64,000 bases of DNA from Apostichopus japonicus (lineage: Eukaryota; Echinodermata; Holothuroidea; Aspidochirotida; Stichopodidae), in NCBI RefSeq assembly GCF_037975245.1, contig NC_092581.1:13793303-13857302 (forward strand). Reading direction: 5' to 3'. The translations under genes and the position numbers were made by a program. Below the pieces are notes generated by a model. That model was not told the DNA's origin. It worked only from the letters and a program-made list of their open reading frames with translations, and searched no databases. Below, piece by piece: positions 1 through 10,302 of the stretch; the stretch's first letter is position 1; each line of letters opens with the position of its first letter.

Positions 1-1480
1 ATTAAGGCTCGTTTTCTTGTAAAATGCCCAGAGCAGACTACAAGTAACCTTGAACTTGACATCCTTTCATTCCTTTATCTCTACATCCTCTTTATAAATC
101 TCTCAATCGGTTTAAACAAAACAGTGGAAATGTTGTTAAGGGGTGGGATGGTGGGGGAGAGGGGGGTCAGATCAAATGAGAGACTCAGTTTAATAAATAA
201 TAAAAGATGAATGAAATCAAATTTGATTAGTCAATTAATGAAGTTAATTACCTATAGGCTATTTATCCTCTCTTTATCCTCCTGAAAAATTTCTGTCTTG
301 TATAGTCAGGGCCTATCAGTTCCAATTTAAATCCCTACAGTGCTTCCGTAATCGGTGATTGATGGCCGTATTTGCTTATTTTTCATGTAATCATGTGACA
401 ATTTGATTGTACATTTGATGGATCGAGTGGGTTTCAATTTCACATCATTTGATGTAGTAGTTTGTTGTGTGTTTCGATGATTGTCTACCTTTATACCATC
501 TTATGAGAGGATAGGAGAGTGCGAGAGATCGGGAAGCCTGAAGCATGCCAGAGAATGGGGAAATGACTTCTCTTCAAAATGTTAATAGAAGTTTACGCAC
601 AATTAGAATCGATCCATTTCAGGACGATATTTTACATACAATTATGCGTACAATGTCAAAAGTGTATGCTAATGTGGTAGTAAGTGGATTCGTGTATTTT
701 AATGGATCTATATAGACTCGAGAGATTATTGAAAACTAGAACAATGGATGAACTATCGACAAAACCGGGTGGCTATTACTTTTCAAGATAGGGTTTTAGC
801 TGAGAGGCAGTTTATATTGAGGTAGTGGGTTTAGTCTCGTGATACAGAAACATGTCAAGTAGTACTTCATTTCCATATATATTGCTATGTAAATGTGTCT
901 CTCTCCCCCCCCCCCCTCCAGCTTCAAATGAGGCTAACAGAATAGGCAAGAGTATGAGATCAATTGGAGTAATCTAGTTTATGCTCCTTATTTTCAATGC
1001 TGTTTTTTTTTTTTTTTTTTTTGTGATGACACCAGTAAGAACTTGTAATAATATCAAATAGGATAGCTAAGTTTTCAAGTGGATTTCTGTTTTTTTAATT
1101 GAACTGGATGCTGTCAAGAAATTTAGGTACACTGCATTTTCATTTTTTTAATTTAATCTGATAGTCCATTTAAGAATCTCCCTCTCCCTCGCCCCTCCCC
1201 CTAAAAGATTGGATTTATTTGTCCATCAAGAATGTTTAGAAATGATATAAAACATGAAAACTTAAAGGAGGAGGATTAAAAGTCCATAACAGATTTTGTA
1301 ATTGTTAGGACTTGTGCCTAAAGTAGGAAATGTACATAGGCCATAATTGACTTGATGACCTATTAAAAGTATCTTCTCATTGATAATGGCAGTGAAATGT
1401 GGTGGACTAAGTTATGGAATCTCCATATACAGTACAGTAGGAAAATGGTTGTAATAGCCGTAGCCGTAGAAATTCTAGAG
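1..1480. other. Upstream intronic DNA, no gene seen
   Basis: I see no exon-like open frame bounded by splice sites here. The stretch is AT-rich with a C-run near 906, a T-run near 1003-1022 and short pyrimidine tracts. It is probably intron upstream of the first dystrophin-like exon at 7475, because that exon starts in the middle of the rod domain. Confidence 0.5.
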
Positions 1481-2230
1481 ATAGGGGGCACCAACACTGT
1501 AAGATGGGGCAAATATTTGTGTCCTGTAAGTTTGTGTACACATAGTGGTGACAGAAATGCATGCTGGGATGTAAGTCTGCATGGGTACCCCCCTCCCTCC
1601 CCATCAGTGGCCACCGGGTAAGGGCCTGTGGCTGTATATCATAAATGAGAAAAGGTGTATTCTCTATAGATAGGGGACACCAACACTGTAAGGAGGGGCA
1701 GAATATGTGTGTCCTGTAAGTTTGTGTACACATGGTGGTGACAGAAGTACATGCTGGGATGTAAGTCTGCATGGGTACCCCCCTCCCTCCCCATCAGTGG
1801 CCACTGGGTATGGGGCTGTGGCTGTACATCATAAATGAGACAAAGTGTATTCTCTATAGATAGGGGACACCAACACTGTAAGGAGGCGCAGAATATTTGT
1901 ATCTTGTAAGTTTGTGTACACACAGTGGTGACAGAAATGCATACTGGGATTTAAGTCTGCATGGGTACCCCCCTCCCTCCCTCCCCATCAGTGGCCACTG
2001 GGTAAGGGCCTATGGCTGTACATCAGAAATGAGAAAAGGTGTATTCTCTATAGATAGGGTACAACAACACTGTAAGGAGGGGCAGAATATTTGTGTCCTA
2101 TAAGTTTGTGTACACATGGTGGTGACAGATTTGCATGCTGGGATGTTAGTCTGCATGGAACCCCCCCCCCCCATCAGTGACCACAGGGTAAGGGCCTATG
2201 GCTGTATATCATAAAAGAGACAATTAGGTG
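1481..2230. repeat. Four-copy tandem satellite, about 190-bp unit
   Basis: Four head-to-tail units begin near 1481, 1670, 1860 and 2054, giving periods of 189, 190 and 194 bp. Each unit opens with a variant of ATAGGGGACACCAACACTGT, has a CTGCATGGGTACCCCCCTCC block, and ends before TCTCTATAGAT. The fourth copy is the most diverged and breaks off near 2230. Length variation sits in the C-run. Open frames in this block on both strands are by-products of the repeat. Confidence 0.9.
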
Positions 2231-2860
2231 TTCTCTGACCCAAATAGTCACAGTTTTAATTTTACAGATTCTCTCATATCTATGCCACTGCATGGTCAGT
2301 ATATAATTCTGAACCATCTACACAGAGATCAGTACCTATATATGAAGAGGCTTAGATTTAGACTTTAGATTCGATCATGTGACCTTGTGTTATTGCCATG
2401 AGATGTATAAGAACATTTCATGCTTGGTCAAGTCCAATAACCAAACTGCACTCAAGGTGATCTTATTAGAATTATTATATATATGTACTCTAGAGAGATA
2501 AGATACAAAGGTATACAGACATTAGGGAATGACAGTTTAGCTTCTTCCCGTTATCATATATTTACTTTTTCTTTTTTAGTCATATTTATTTATGATATTA
2601 AAGCCAGTAATCCATGAAATTATTTTGATGACTATTCAAGTGTTTTATATCAAAAATATTATGACACAAAATTAATATAAGTTGATTTGATAGTAGCCTC
2701 TTCTTAATTTAAAAGATGGAAAACTAATATTACTCCACTCATAAACTTAATTCTGCTACCCTCAATAATTACCAACAGATAGCTCATTACAGAACATAAA
2801 ATAAAGTTTTGTAATAACTTTTTGAAGTAAAAATTTGAAAGAAACCAAAATTGTACAACT
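2231..2860. other. Intronic DNA, nothing recognised
   Basis: AT-rich, no splice-bounded open frame, no repeat structure that I could recognise. Confidence 0.4.
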
Positions 2861-3405
2861 TAAAAGAATGCTTTAAAGGAGCATTAGAATGAAGTCTGAA
2901 TAAAAGTTGAATGAAAAATTTGGATTTGAGCTTAAAATTAAACTTTGTTGTTAAAGCTTGCAGTGAACAAAGAATGATAAAGACTATCAAATTTAAGCTT
3001 GGAGTTGAGCTTCAAATGAGGCCTGCATAAAAGCTTGGAATGTTGAGCTATAACATGGTGTTAATTAAAACATAAACCCTGATCTTGATAAACTTGACAT
3101 AAAGATTGAAACTGAGCTTGAGAATAACGCTTTGAAATAATGCTTAGAACAATGATCAAATTATGCTTGAAATAGAGCTCGAAGTTAATGTTGGAATAGA
3201 GCTTGAAATAGTGCTTGGGAATAGTGCTGGAAGTACAGCCTGGAATTTACCTTTAAATTATGCTTGCAATAGAATTTGAAACCAGGCTTGGGATAGAGCT
3301 TTCAATAAACATTGTTGTTGAGCTGAAAATGGCTTGAAATGTCATGAAATAAATTCTGGAATACAGATTGGAATAGAGCATGAAATAAATTTGCAGCCTT
3401 TTATG
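2861..3405. repeat. Degenerate short-unit array rich in GCTTGAAAT
   Basis: Over about 540 bp the motifs GCTTGAAAT, AGCTTGGAAT, GAGCTTGAG and GTGCTTGGGAAT recur every 15-30 bp on the + strand, for example between 2935 and 3300. Units have diverged, so an exact period cannot be read by eye. It looks like an old minisatellite. Confidence 0.6.
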
Positions 3406-3747
3406 TATACGATAATAATCAAACCCACATTTCATGTTTGTTTTGTATGTTTTTAGCAAAATCGTTTTCAATTACAAGGGCAACTGTGAAGGTGTACTTT
3501 GCCAATAGAACTACATACTCTGGATTAAGAGTTCACCAAATGTACAAAGTATAACACAAGAAAAATTGCTTGAAAAATTACAACTAAAATATAGTCTGAC
3601 TTTTTCCTTCAAATGAACACGGCATTAGCAATTTTATTGTGATTTCATTTGATGCCTAAGATGTCCTCGTATGTACATGCTCCCTTCTTTAGCGTTAATC
3701 AGACACAAAAAGCCAATTTCAAAATCTCAACATTGTTCAATCACTCT

Positions 3748-3763
3748 TATATATAGAATATAT

Positions 3764-3816
<53 letters not shown>

Positions 3817-3834
3817 CATATACATATATATATG

Positions 3835-3884
<50 letters not shown>
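3748..3884. repeat. (TA)n microsatellite
   Basis: About 135 bp of nearly uninterrupted TA dinucleotides with a few TACATA and TATGTA interruptions. Confidence 0.95.
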
Positions 3885-5519
3885 CAAATTTAACAAAATC
3901 AGTGACAACAAATGTTGCACTTTTTTGTGCCTGCAGTCATCACTTAAACATTTGCCAATTGATCTATTGTTTCAAAGTTAATTTAGATATCCTTAAAATG
4001 ATTTTCTGCTGGACCTAATTTTCAAATAAAGTTCACATACCCAAAGAGGCCATTAAATTGTCATTTATGTACTCTGTATTATTAATGTTTGTTTTTCTAT
4101 TTACATATATACAATATAAAGAGAACGTCAACTCGCTATAAAACAGAAGAGAAAAAAAAACACGAATCCCTAAGCTGAACATAAAAAGAAATCAATTTTA
4201 GCTATTTGATGAATTTACATTAATGGATTCAAAAAACCAATTTACAATTTATTAAAATGAAAAACATTAATAACAGTTTTTTTGTAATGTTTCTAGCAAT
4301 ATTATTACTTTTCTTGCTATTATTATGCCTCTGGTTTTTGTTTTTCTTTTGATACAATGTTCAAGATGAATACAATTTTACAGTTAGTAGTTAGTTGCAC
4401 TTTGTTTAAAACCTCAGATTATGTTGGTAAAGCTCTTCGTACGTCCTTCCTTGTTTTACGACGATGGCGACACCAGTTATGCTCCCTTTACAGACTTGGT
4501 TTGTTGATGTAAATATCCTCCCAGACAATACAATCAATGTGTGCAAACTGTTAGAATTGATTTTAACTTGTGTCCAGTAATAGCAGCAAATTACTTAAGG
4601 TCTTATAGTATGGAAGCCTATGGGTTCCATATCTTGGTAGATTATATTGAGGGTCTTAAACAGTGATCTCAATTTGGGGGTTTAAGTTTGGTCAAAGTTC
4701 TGTCAAGGTTATCAACCACTTTGTTGTAGTGTTGTGCATAGAAACCCCTCTTCCCTTCCCCTCCCCCTCGTTACTTCCTGTTCTCCCCCTCTCCCATCCT
4801 CCAAGAAAAAGGAGAGAACAAAGTCAGCAACATCCTGATGAAACAAGATTGTGAGATTCAAAATGTCATCACACATTCTGTTGTTTGCTATTGAAAGGTT
4901 TGTCGAGGCTTCCATCTTATGGTGGTTATAACATCCGCAAGGTCTGTCTCTTAATTTCAGAAATCTTTCTGCAGAATTATCAAAGGAAAGGGGAAAGTTG
5001 CAAAGAATGCTTTGTATTTCTGGTATTTGTATTTGCTGTGAGCATCATTGAAGATATGTAGAGATTAATTTTTAAGCCACATCCAGCTGTGTGTCATCCA
5101 CAAAGTTAATGAAGGCATGGCTATTTCATTGTCTCGGTTTCTGGAGGACATTTAAGAATGTGTCATTCTTTCACACTTGCGGGCAGAATTATCACTGATT
5201 AGCTGTTCATTTAGCTTCGTGGAGAAAGTGCTTTCAGTAGTAAGTTGAATATTTTTCTTAATATTTATGACACTTAATGTCTTTCCAGTTATAGGTACAT
5301 ACTAAGTAACTACATTAAGGTATAGCTGTACAGTGAGGTAGTAACTATGTGCTAAGCTGTCTCAGCAGCTGTTAATAGTGTACTTAATAAACCAGGTCTT
5401 GTAAACTCTACAAAATGTTCATTAAATTGGTTCCAAAGGTTGCTATCGTCATAATAGGAAGTGTAGGGAATATACCTACTTCCAGAAAAATATACTTTAT
5501 CATGATCATGTGACTTTCA
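3885..5519. other. Intronic DNA, nothing recognised
   Basis: Unique-looking AT-rich sequence with a pyrimidine/purine-rich patch near 4740-4815. No splice-bounded frame with dystrophin similarity was seen. Confidence 0.4.
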
Positions 5520-5905
5520 TCTGTCGAGTTTCGTTTTCCAGTTTTTATTCCTTGCCGGAGGCAAAAGGAATCTATGCGATGGTGATGGCATGTGTGTATA
5601 CATGTATGTATGATGTCATGTGCGTATGTATGTGACACTTGCTTGTAAACGCCGTAACTCAAAAAGTTAATGGTGAATTTAACTTCATACTTGGTATGTG
5701 GATCAGTCGTGTTGAGTACAAGAAGCCTTTTGTTTTCTGTGAAGTTCAATGGTCATTTGGGGTCAACGTCTTTGTTGAACGTCATACTTAGTGTGTAGAT
5801 CCAGCTTGGTGAGTGCAAGAATCCTATTGAAATTGTAGAGGTCAAAGGTCACATGAGGTCAGCAGGCATCAAAGTCTGAAAACATGATAACTCCAAACCT
5901 AAGGC
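5520..5905 (+). repeat. Dispersed repeat with DR1 motif
   Basis: The segment runs from a TTCCTTGCCGGAGGCAAAAGG block through a GTATGTATG-rich stretch and TAACTCAAAAAGTTAATG to two internal, diverged copies of a sequence around CATACTTGGTATGTGGATC and CATACTTAGTGTGTAGATC. Near its end it holds a perfect AGGTCAAAGGTCA at 5839-5851. The texture matches a dispersed repeat that I recall from echinoderm genomes, but I could not search for copies. Confidence 0.5.
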
Positions 5906-7119
5906 TACAATTTAATCTGTGAATTCTCCAGTGATATGATTTTCTTTTGTTCAACATAGTTTGGCCAAATTCATAGTTTGGTCAAATTCAATTCAGTTTA
6001 GTTCTGTGAAGGGGCTCTAGGTCTTCGAAGATAAGAAACCTGGCATCCAGGTAATGAAATCTGCTTCAGAGTTCATATTCTTGCTTTAAACATGCAATTA
6101 AACCTCCTGTAAGGATTTCTCCCTCTAAGCTTCAAGTGGTCAATAGGTTATCTCAAATTGGACACAAACTGGCTCAATGGTTTAACAGGTTATCTCAATA
6201 TGTTGGCAAACTTGGCCATTTGCTGAATAATATTTCATAGTATATATATAAACAATATCATGTAACTATGAACAACTATTTAATGGGATTTGCTAGAACC
6301 TCAAATTGGTAAAAATGTGTCTTTATTTCACATAGGAAGGCTGTTCTTTTTGGATATTCAAACATTTTGGATTGAAAGTCTATACTGTAAATTCCTAACC
6401 AGTGAATGACATGGTTGATTCCCACAAGGGATTTCTAATAATCTTTTCACGTTCTCACTTAATTCTTTGACAAATTTAACTCACTTGCTCTACATCGATA
6501 GTTATTCTGAATTTTGAGCAACTTGTATGGCAAGGAATCACAAAGCTGACTGGCTTTCTGGTTAAAAATGTCAAATAGTTCTTTTTTAGGATCCTCGCCA
6601 TTAGAAAGATTCTTGTGAGGATGTACTCACAGTACCTGTGACATTGTTAGTCTTATTTTACAAAGACCTCTGTTGAATATTCATGACGCACTAAGTTGCA
6701 ATCGTCAACTAATATACGAAACGTGGGGTTCATCTTGGAGATATTCATACATATACTTTCTAACATATGTATACTTCCGTGTACTTGTATACTTTCGTAT
6801 TGTATACTTTAATGTACTTATATACTTTACTCATACTTTCATACATAAACATACACTTTTCTTTTAAGTGGGTGTAACTTAAATGTAAACAACTTCTGTG
6901 TCATTATACTTTGCATACAGTCTCATTTGAAAGACTCAGTTGACTATTCATGGTTCTGATTGAATATTCATGAAGTGGAAGAAAGACATGTAATCACTAA
7001 ATTTTGAACTCTTTGTTATTCACTTTTGGGACTTTCCAGTTATACCTTCTTTTTCTTTAATTTGATCCTGGTCTATATAGTTTAACACAAGTATCCTCTT
7101 AAGTCACATATTAGCATAC
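5906..7119. other. Intronic DNA with recurring GAATATTCATGA motifs
   Basis: No exon seen. Between 6675 and 6975 the motif GAATATTCATG or a close variant occurs several times, and 6745-6860 is a loose array of TATACTTT-like words. The function of either, if any, is unknown. Confidence 0.4.
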
Positions 7120-7135
7120 AGTATCAATTTCAAAC

Positions 7136-7328
7136 TTCTCGCTTTTCGGCCTTTTGGCTAAGATCATGTGTAGTATCTGTTCCCTTTCGAGGGGAATGGT
7201 GATGCACACCTGACGATGATCACACAGTCACAGTCCCGATGCAAGGGGACGGCTTGAGAGCGGATGAGTCGTTTGGTAGTTTGGTTTTCATGCCCAGGTT
7301 CTTTCCTGGGCGACTTTTCCTTAAGAAA
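7136..7328 (+). mobile_element. U2-snRNA-headed SINE (SINEU-like), with 16-bp target duplication
   Basis: Positions 7139-7182 reproduce the 5' domain of U2 snRNA, including the TTTTGGCTAAGATC segment and the branch-point-recognition GTGTAGTATC, with two mismatches to the vertebrate sequence that I can see. The following 145 bp are not U2. They contain a perfect hairpin GCCCAGG/CCTGGGC at 7292-7311 and end in TTTTCCTTAAGAAA. The insert is flanked by identical 16-bp copies of AGTATCAATTTCAAAC at 7120-7135 and 7329-7344, which is the mark of LINE-mediated retroposition. A decayed relative of the tail lies at 31266-31412, so this is a family rather than one snRNA pseudogene. SINEs with snRNA heads are a described class; this tail is unknown to me. 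Confidence 0.8.
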
Positions 7329-7474
7329 AGTATCAATTTCAAACAATGACTTGTTGAATATTTATGAGCTAAACAGAAGCAAATGATCCACTGAATCTGC
7401 AGATCGTACTTGCTCAATTTGCTGTAGTATTTTATTTTAATCTTCTTCATCTTCTTTGCTTTTTCTCATCTCAG

Positions 7475-7647
7475 TCTATTAAAGAGACATACGATCAACT
7501 GAAGCCGAGAGTGGACGAGTCCCGAAGGAGGAAAGATGGAGTTCTGAAGACAGCGCAGAAAACCGATCAGGAGAGAATTGGAAAAATAATGGAAGAGTTG
7601 GATATCAACTGGGAGAAGATTGATAAAGATTACACAGAAAGATATGG
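7475..7647 (+). CDS. DMD: Dystrophin-like exon (human exon 43 counterpart), end of spectrin repeat 16
   Basis: This 173-nt exon is exactly the length of human DMD exon 43. It is bounded by a pyrimidine-rich tract ending TCTCAG and by the donor GGTAAG. It opens in phase 0 and leaves two bases (GG) of a glycine codon. The 57 codons read from SIKETYDQLKPRVDE to WEKIDKDYTERY. The heptad pattern and the W-E-K-I...Y.ER ending are typical of the third helix of a dystrophin spectrin repeat. The next exon continues the same frame. In human dystrophin repeats 16-17 form the nNOS-binding surface; whether that holds here cannot be judged from sequence alone. The exon before it lies outside the window or went unrecognised in the preceding 7.4 kb. 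Confidence 0.85.
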
Positions 7648-8740
7648 GTAAGATAACATAGAGCCTGTATCGAATGTGTAAAAGATGTAAAAAGTCTGAA
7701 TAAAGGAGAGGCGGGTATGGGACTTTAGGGAGCAAAATAGATAAGATCAAAGGGGGATCCAAATAGGATGAAGAAGAGAGTGGATGTAGTAATATCTGTC
7801 ATCGAGCCATAACTTCTAAAAAAAATAATCACTTGTTTTGTTATCTTCCAATGCAATTGTATTCTAACTGCTTTGTTTACGTTTTGAGGGCTTTTTCGTT
7901 TGTTGGTACCTTTGTTTTCATTATAAGTATCACTTTCATGCAACCTGAAGGCATGAGTGAAAATGAAGTGGCTTTAAGGAAGTACATAGACAGAGGATTG
8001 GTCGCAGCTTTTGTGATTTATTTTGAATTCAAGTACTTTAGTGGGTCATGTATCAAAGGTAAAACACTTATTTACACTTTTTTCTACAAACAAAATATAT
8101 TTGACATGATCAAAACTTGATTGCATTACAAATTCATAAATTTAATTATTTCCAGTGAACAGATAGAAAGAAGTGTTGTGGGAGGGTGGGGGGGGGGGTC
8201 ACCAATGTTTTTACTGTCAGCAAACAGTTGATGGGTAGTTGGACAGAGGTTCCAGAAATTCAGAATGATGGGTTGAATTTTTTGTCAGCATTTTTCTCAT
8301 CAACCCTTTCCTTTAGCTGAATGACACAAAAGGATGTCAGATCACCTCGATGGACACGATTCATCGATGATCGTAGTTATTGATATTGACGTTTCAAGTT
8401 TGATGTCCCAAGTGCACTGCCAGTAAAAATCCCAAACCCCTAACCTTGCCCCTAATTTAGGAGAGATAGATTCACTTCAGTTCGCTCACCGGTCTTTGTA
8501 GCGTAACCAATGGAATGAGTCATCAGACATACCAGGGGGCAACAAATACATTTCTTTAATAGTTTGAGGAATGTCTGAATTAAAAAATTAAAAAATGGTG
8601 CATTCTATGTGACCTTAACATACACGAATGTTTACGTCCACTTGTCTGATCATAGCCGCACACTGCAGGCGTGAAACTCCGAGTAACAACATGCTGTAAG
8701 TTACCGTATAGGTAGACTATATTATGTATATATAGATATA

Positions 8741-8783
<43 letters not shown>

Positions 8784-8990
8784 CGTATATATATATATTT
8801 ACGTATATTTGTCATACCACAAACGACACATTCATTTCATCAATACGTCTTGGCTTGCCTCAAAAAATGGTAATTCTGTGTAAAGTTGTGAGATTCAAAG
8901 CACCCAGGGGTGCAGTCTATACAATCATAACATGTGCGAAAAATGCTCTCGCTTTATAGAAAGCCTATGATAAGCATTCACACCAGTAGA
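7648..8990. other. First part of intron 43/44 counterpart
   Basis: No gene seen. It contains a G-run near 8190 and a (TA)n tract at about 8738-8809. A bounded open frame near 7833-8120 has no splice-site or similarity support. Confidence 0.5.
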
Positions 8991-8993
8991 ATC

Positions 8994-9210
8994 ACTGTGG
9001 CTTCGTGGTATGGACTTGACCTGTGACACCAAGGCCCAGGGTTCGATTCCTACCTTGACCTTATGAGACGCAGTCGAATGAAACCGATGCCGATCCAATC
9101 CATCGTTTTGAAATTCCTCTGAGAGTTCAAACATTTGAGGGTTTCTTTTGTGATCTGGATTCCTGTGCAAATGAAACCGCAATGATGAGATAATGAATAA
9201 TTTCAAATGT
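8994..9210 (+). mobile_element. tRNA-derived SINE
   Basis: The segment CTGTGGCTTCGTGGTATGG resembles a Pol III A box. GGGTTCGATTCC at 9039-9050 is a B box at the normal tRNA distance. No folded cloverleaf with paired acceptor ends is evident, so it is a tRNA-derived SINE head rather than a tRNA gene. The 3' boundary near 9210 is a guess. Confidence 0.55.
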
Positions 9211-9379
9211 CTCTCTATTTCCTGGTAGTAGGCATACTTGCCCTTTAATTTCAGTTTTCGACATCATTCTTCTCTTCAATAGCTTGCTCCAATTGATCTA
9301 TATATCAATGAATTTTCCAGGTTACTTGTGTTAATTAACCTCTCTAAAAGTTTATACTTTTCAATTAATTTATTCATAG

Positions 9380-9530
9380 ATTTTTCCAACGATGCATGGA
9401 AAAGTGGAGACAATTCCACTGCGATATGAGAGATCTAGCCTCCTGGCTAACAGAAGCGGAGACCACAATCCAGAGATGTAAGACGGCCGAGGGAAGGCTT
9501 AACGTCGCAAGAGTCAAGGAGTACCTACCG
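9380..9530 (+). CDS. DMD: Dystrophin-like exon (human exon 44 counterpart), start of spectrin repeat 17
   Basis: The exon lies between acceptor TTCATAG and donor CCGGTAAG. Its first base completes the glycine codon left by the previous exon, and it ends in phase 0. The product reads QRCMEKWRQFHCDM, then WLTEAE, then VKEYLP. This lines up closely with the human repeat 17 helix A, which has the same KW-R-FH-D spacing and an identical WLTEAE. It is 151 nt long against 148 in human, one codon more in the linker after WLTEAE. The conserved tryptophan of helix A is present. An open frame continues past the donor into the intron, but the donor is strong and the next exon resumes the similarity. Confidence 0.95.
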
Positions 9531-10126
9531 GTAAGAAACAGAACTTTTAAAATTTCTCATTTCAATTATGGCTTGTTTAATATAGTACTATTCTATAATG
9601 TTATTCTGCACTTAGACTGGTAGAGGTATAATGTTTGCTAAAAAACTGGACATTTGCAAGCAACTCTAGACTGTTCCACCCCCACTTAAAGGTAGTCTGT
9701 ATAGGCCCAAAATTATAGCACGCTATAATTGCTAGAAGTACTTCCCTGGGGGTCTTTACTCTCCAAATTATTCTCAGACAACACTCAAGATGACTGAAAG
9801 TCCCAGTGAGGAAACTATTCCTCGAAGGTTGTAATAAAAACGGTTTAAGAATTTTTGACCAAAGGTAACCGTATTTGAATATCTAGCATATTTGGGGCCA
9901 ATACAGCATACCTTTAAGGTTTTGCAGTTTCGTAGAAGTTAATATTTGCCCTGTTAGAGTTACAACAGGTGTTGCCTAAAAATTTTATTTTTTATAATTT
10001 GATTAGAATTCTTCACCTTTTTAATTACAAAAAAATTAACGAGAATAAACAAAGATCAATTCATAGCAATAAGCAGACAATTTTGTGGGTTAAATAAGCT
10101 CTCTGGCTGGTGATTTGATTCTACAG
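9531..10126. other. Intron 44/45 counterpart, short
   Basis: A 596-bp AT-rich intron with no repeat or gene seen. The human counterpart is one of the largest introns of DMD and carries the Dp140 promoter; there is little room for such a promoter here. Confidence 0.8.
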
Positions 10127-10302
10127 GTGCTAGAAGAAGGCATAGCAAACCACCAAGGAACTGTGACGTCCCTCAACAGCAATGGAGAAGAAATAGTCCA
10201 GCAGTCATCTGCCATCGATGGGGGCATGCTCAGAGACAAACTGTACGGACTTAATGCAAGGTGGAAGGGCGTATGCGCAGAAGTGGCCTCATGGAAAGAA
10301 AG
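10127..10302 (+). CDS. DMD: Dystrophin-like exon (human exon 45 counterpart), rest of spectrin repeat 17
   Basis: This 176-nt exon is exactly the human exon 45 length. The acceptor is TGATTCTACAG and the donor AGGTAGGT, and it runs from phase 0 to phase 2 as in human. It contains NGEEIVQQSS followed by a helix with LNARWKGVCAEVASWKER. Human repeat 17 has nearly the same NGEEIIQQSS-like turn and an L-N-RW-VC helix C, making this one of the most conserved stretches in the window. The conserved helix C tryptophan is present. Exon 45 begins the segment most often deleted in human dystrophinopathies, so its unchanged length and phase across deuterostomes is notable. The intron before it is only 596 bp. 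Confidence 0.97.

Noticed and set aside
3671-4018. Open frames made of YIYIYI repeats, also at 8741, 26543 and 37287
   Set aside because: They are translations of (TA)n microsatellites.
7139-7328. A functional U2 snRNA gene
   Set aside because: Only the first 44 bases match U2, no Sm site or U2 3' stem-loops follow, and the unit is flanked by a retroposition target duplication.
7833-8120. A 95-codon open frame in the intron after the first exon
   Set aside because: The composition is AT-driven, there are no splice sites or domain features, and it lies within an intron.
8994-9060. True tRNA genes at this SINE and at those near 15850, 35840, 50220 and 51530
   Set aside because: A and B boxes are visible but the acceptor stems do not pair and each is fused to a SINE-like body.
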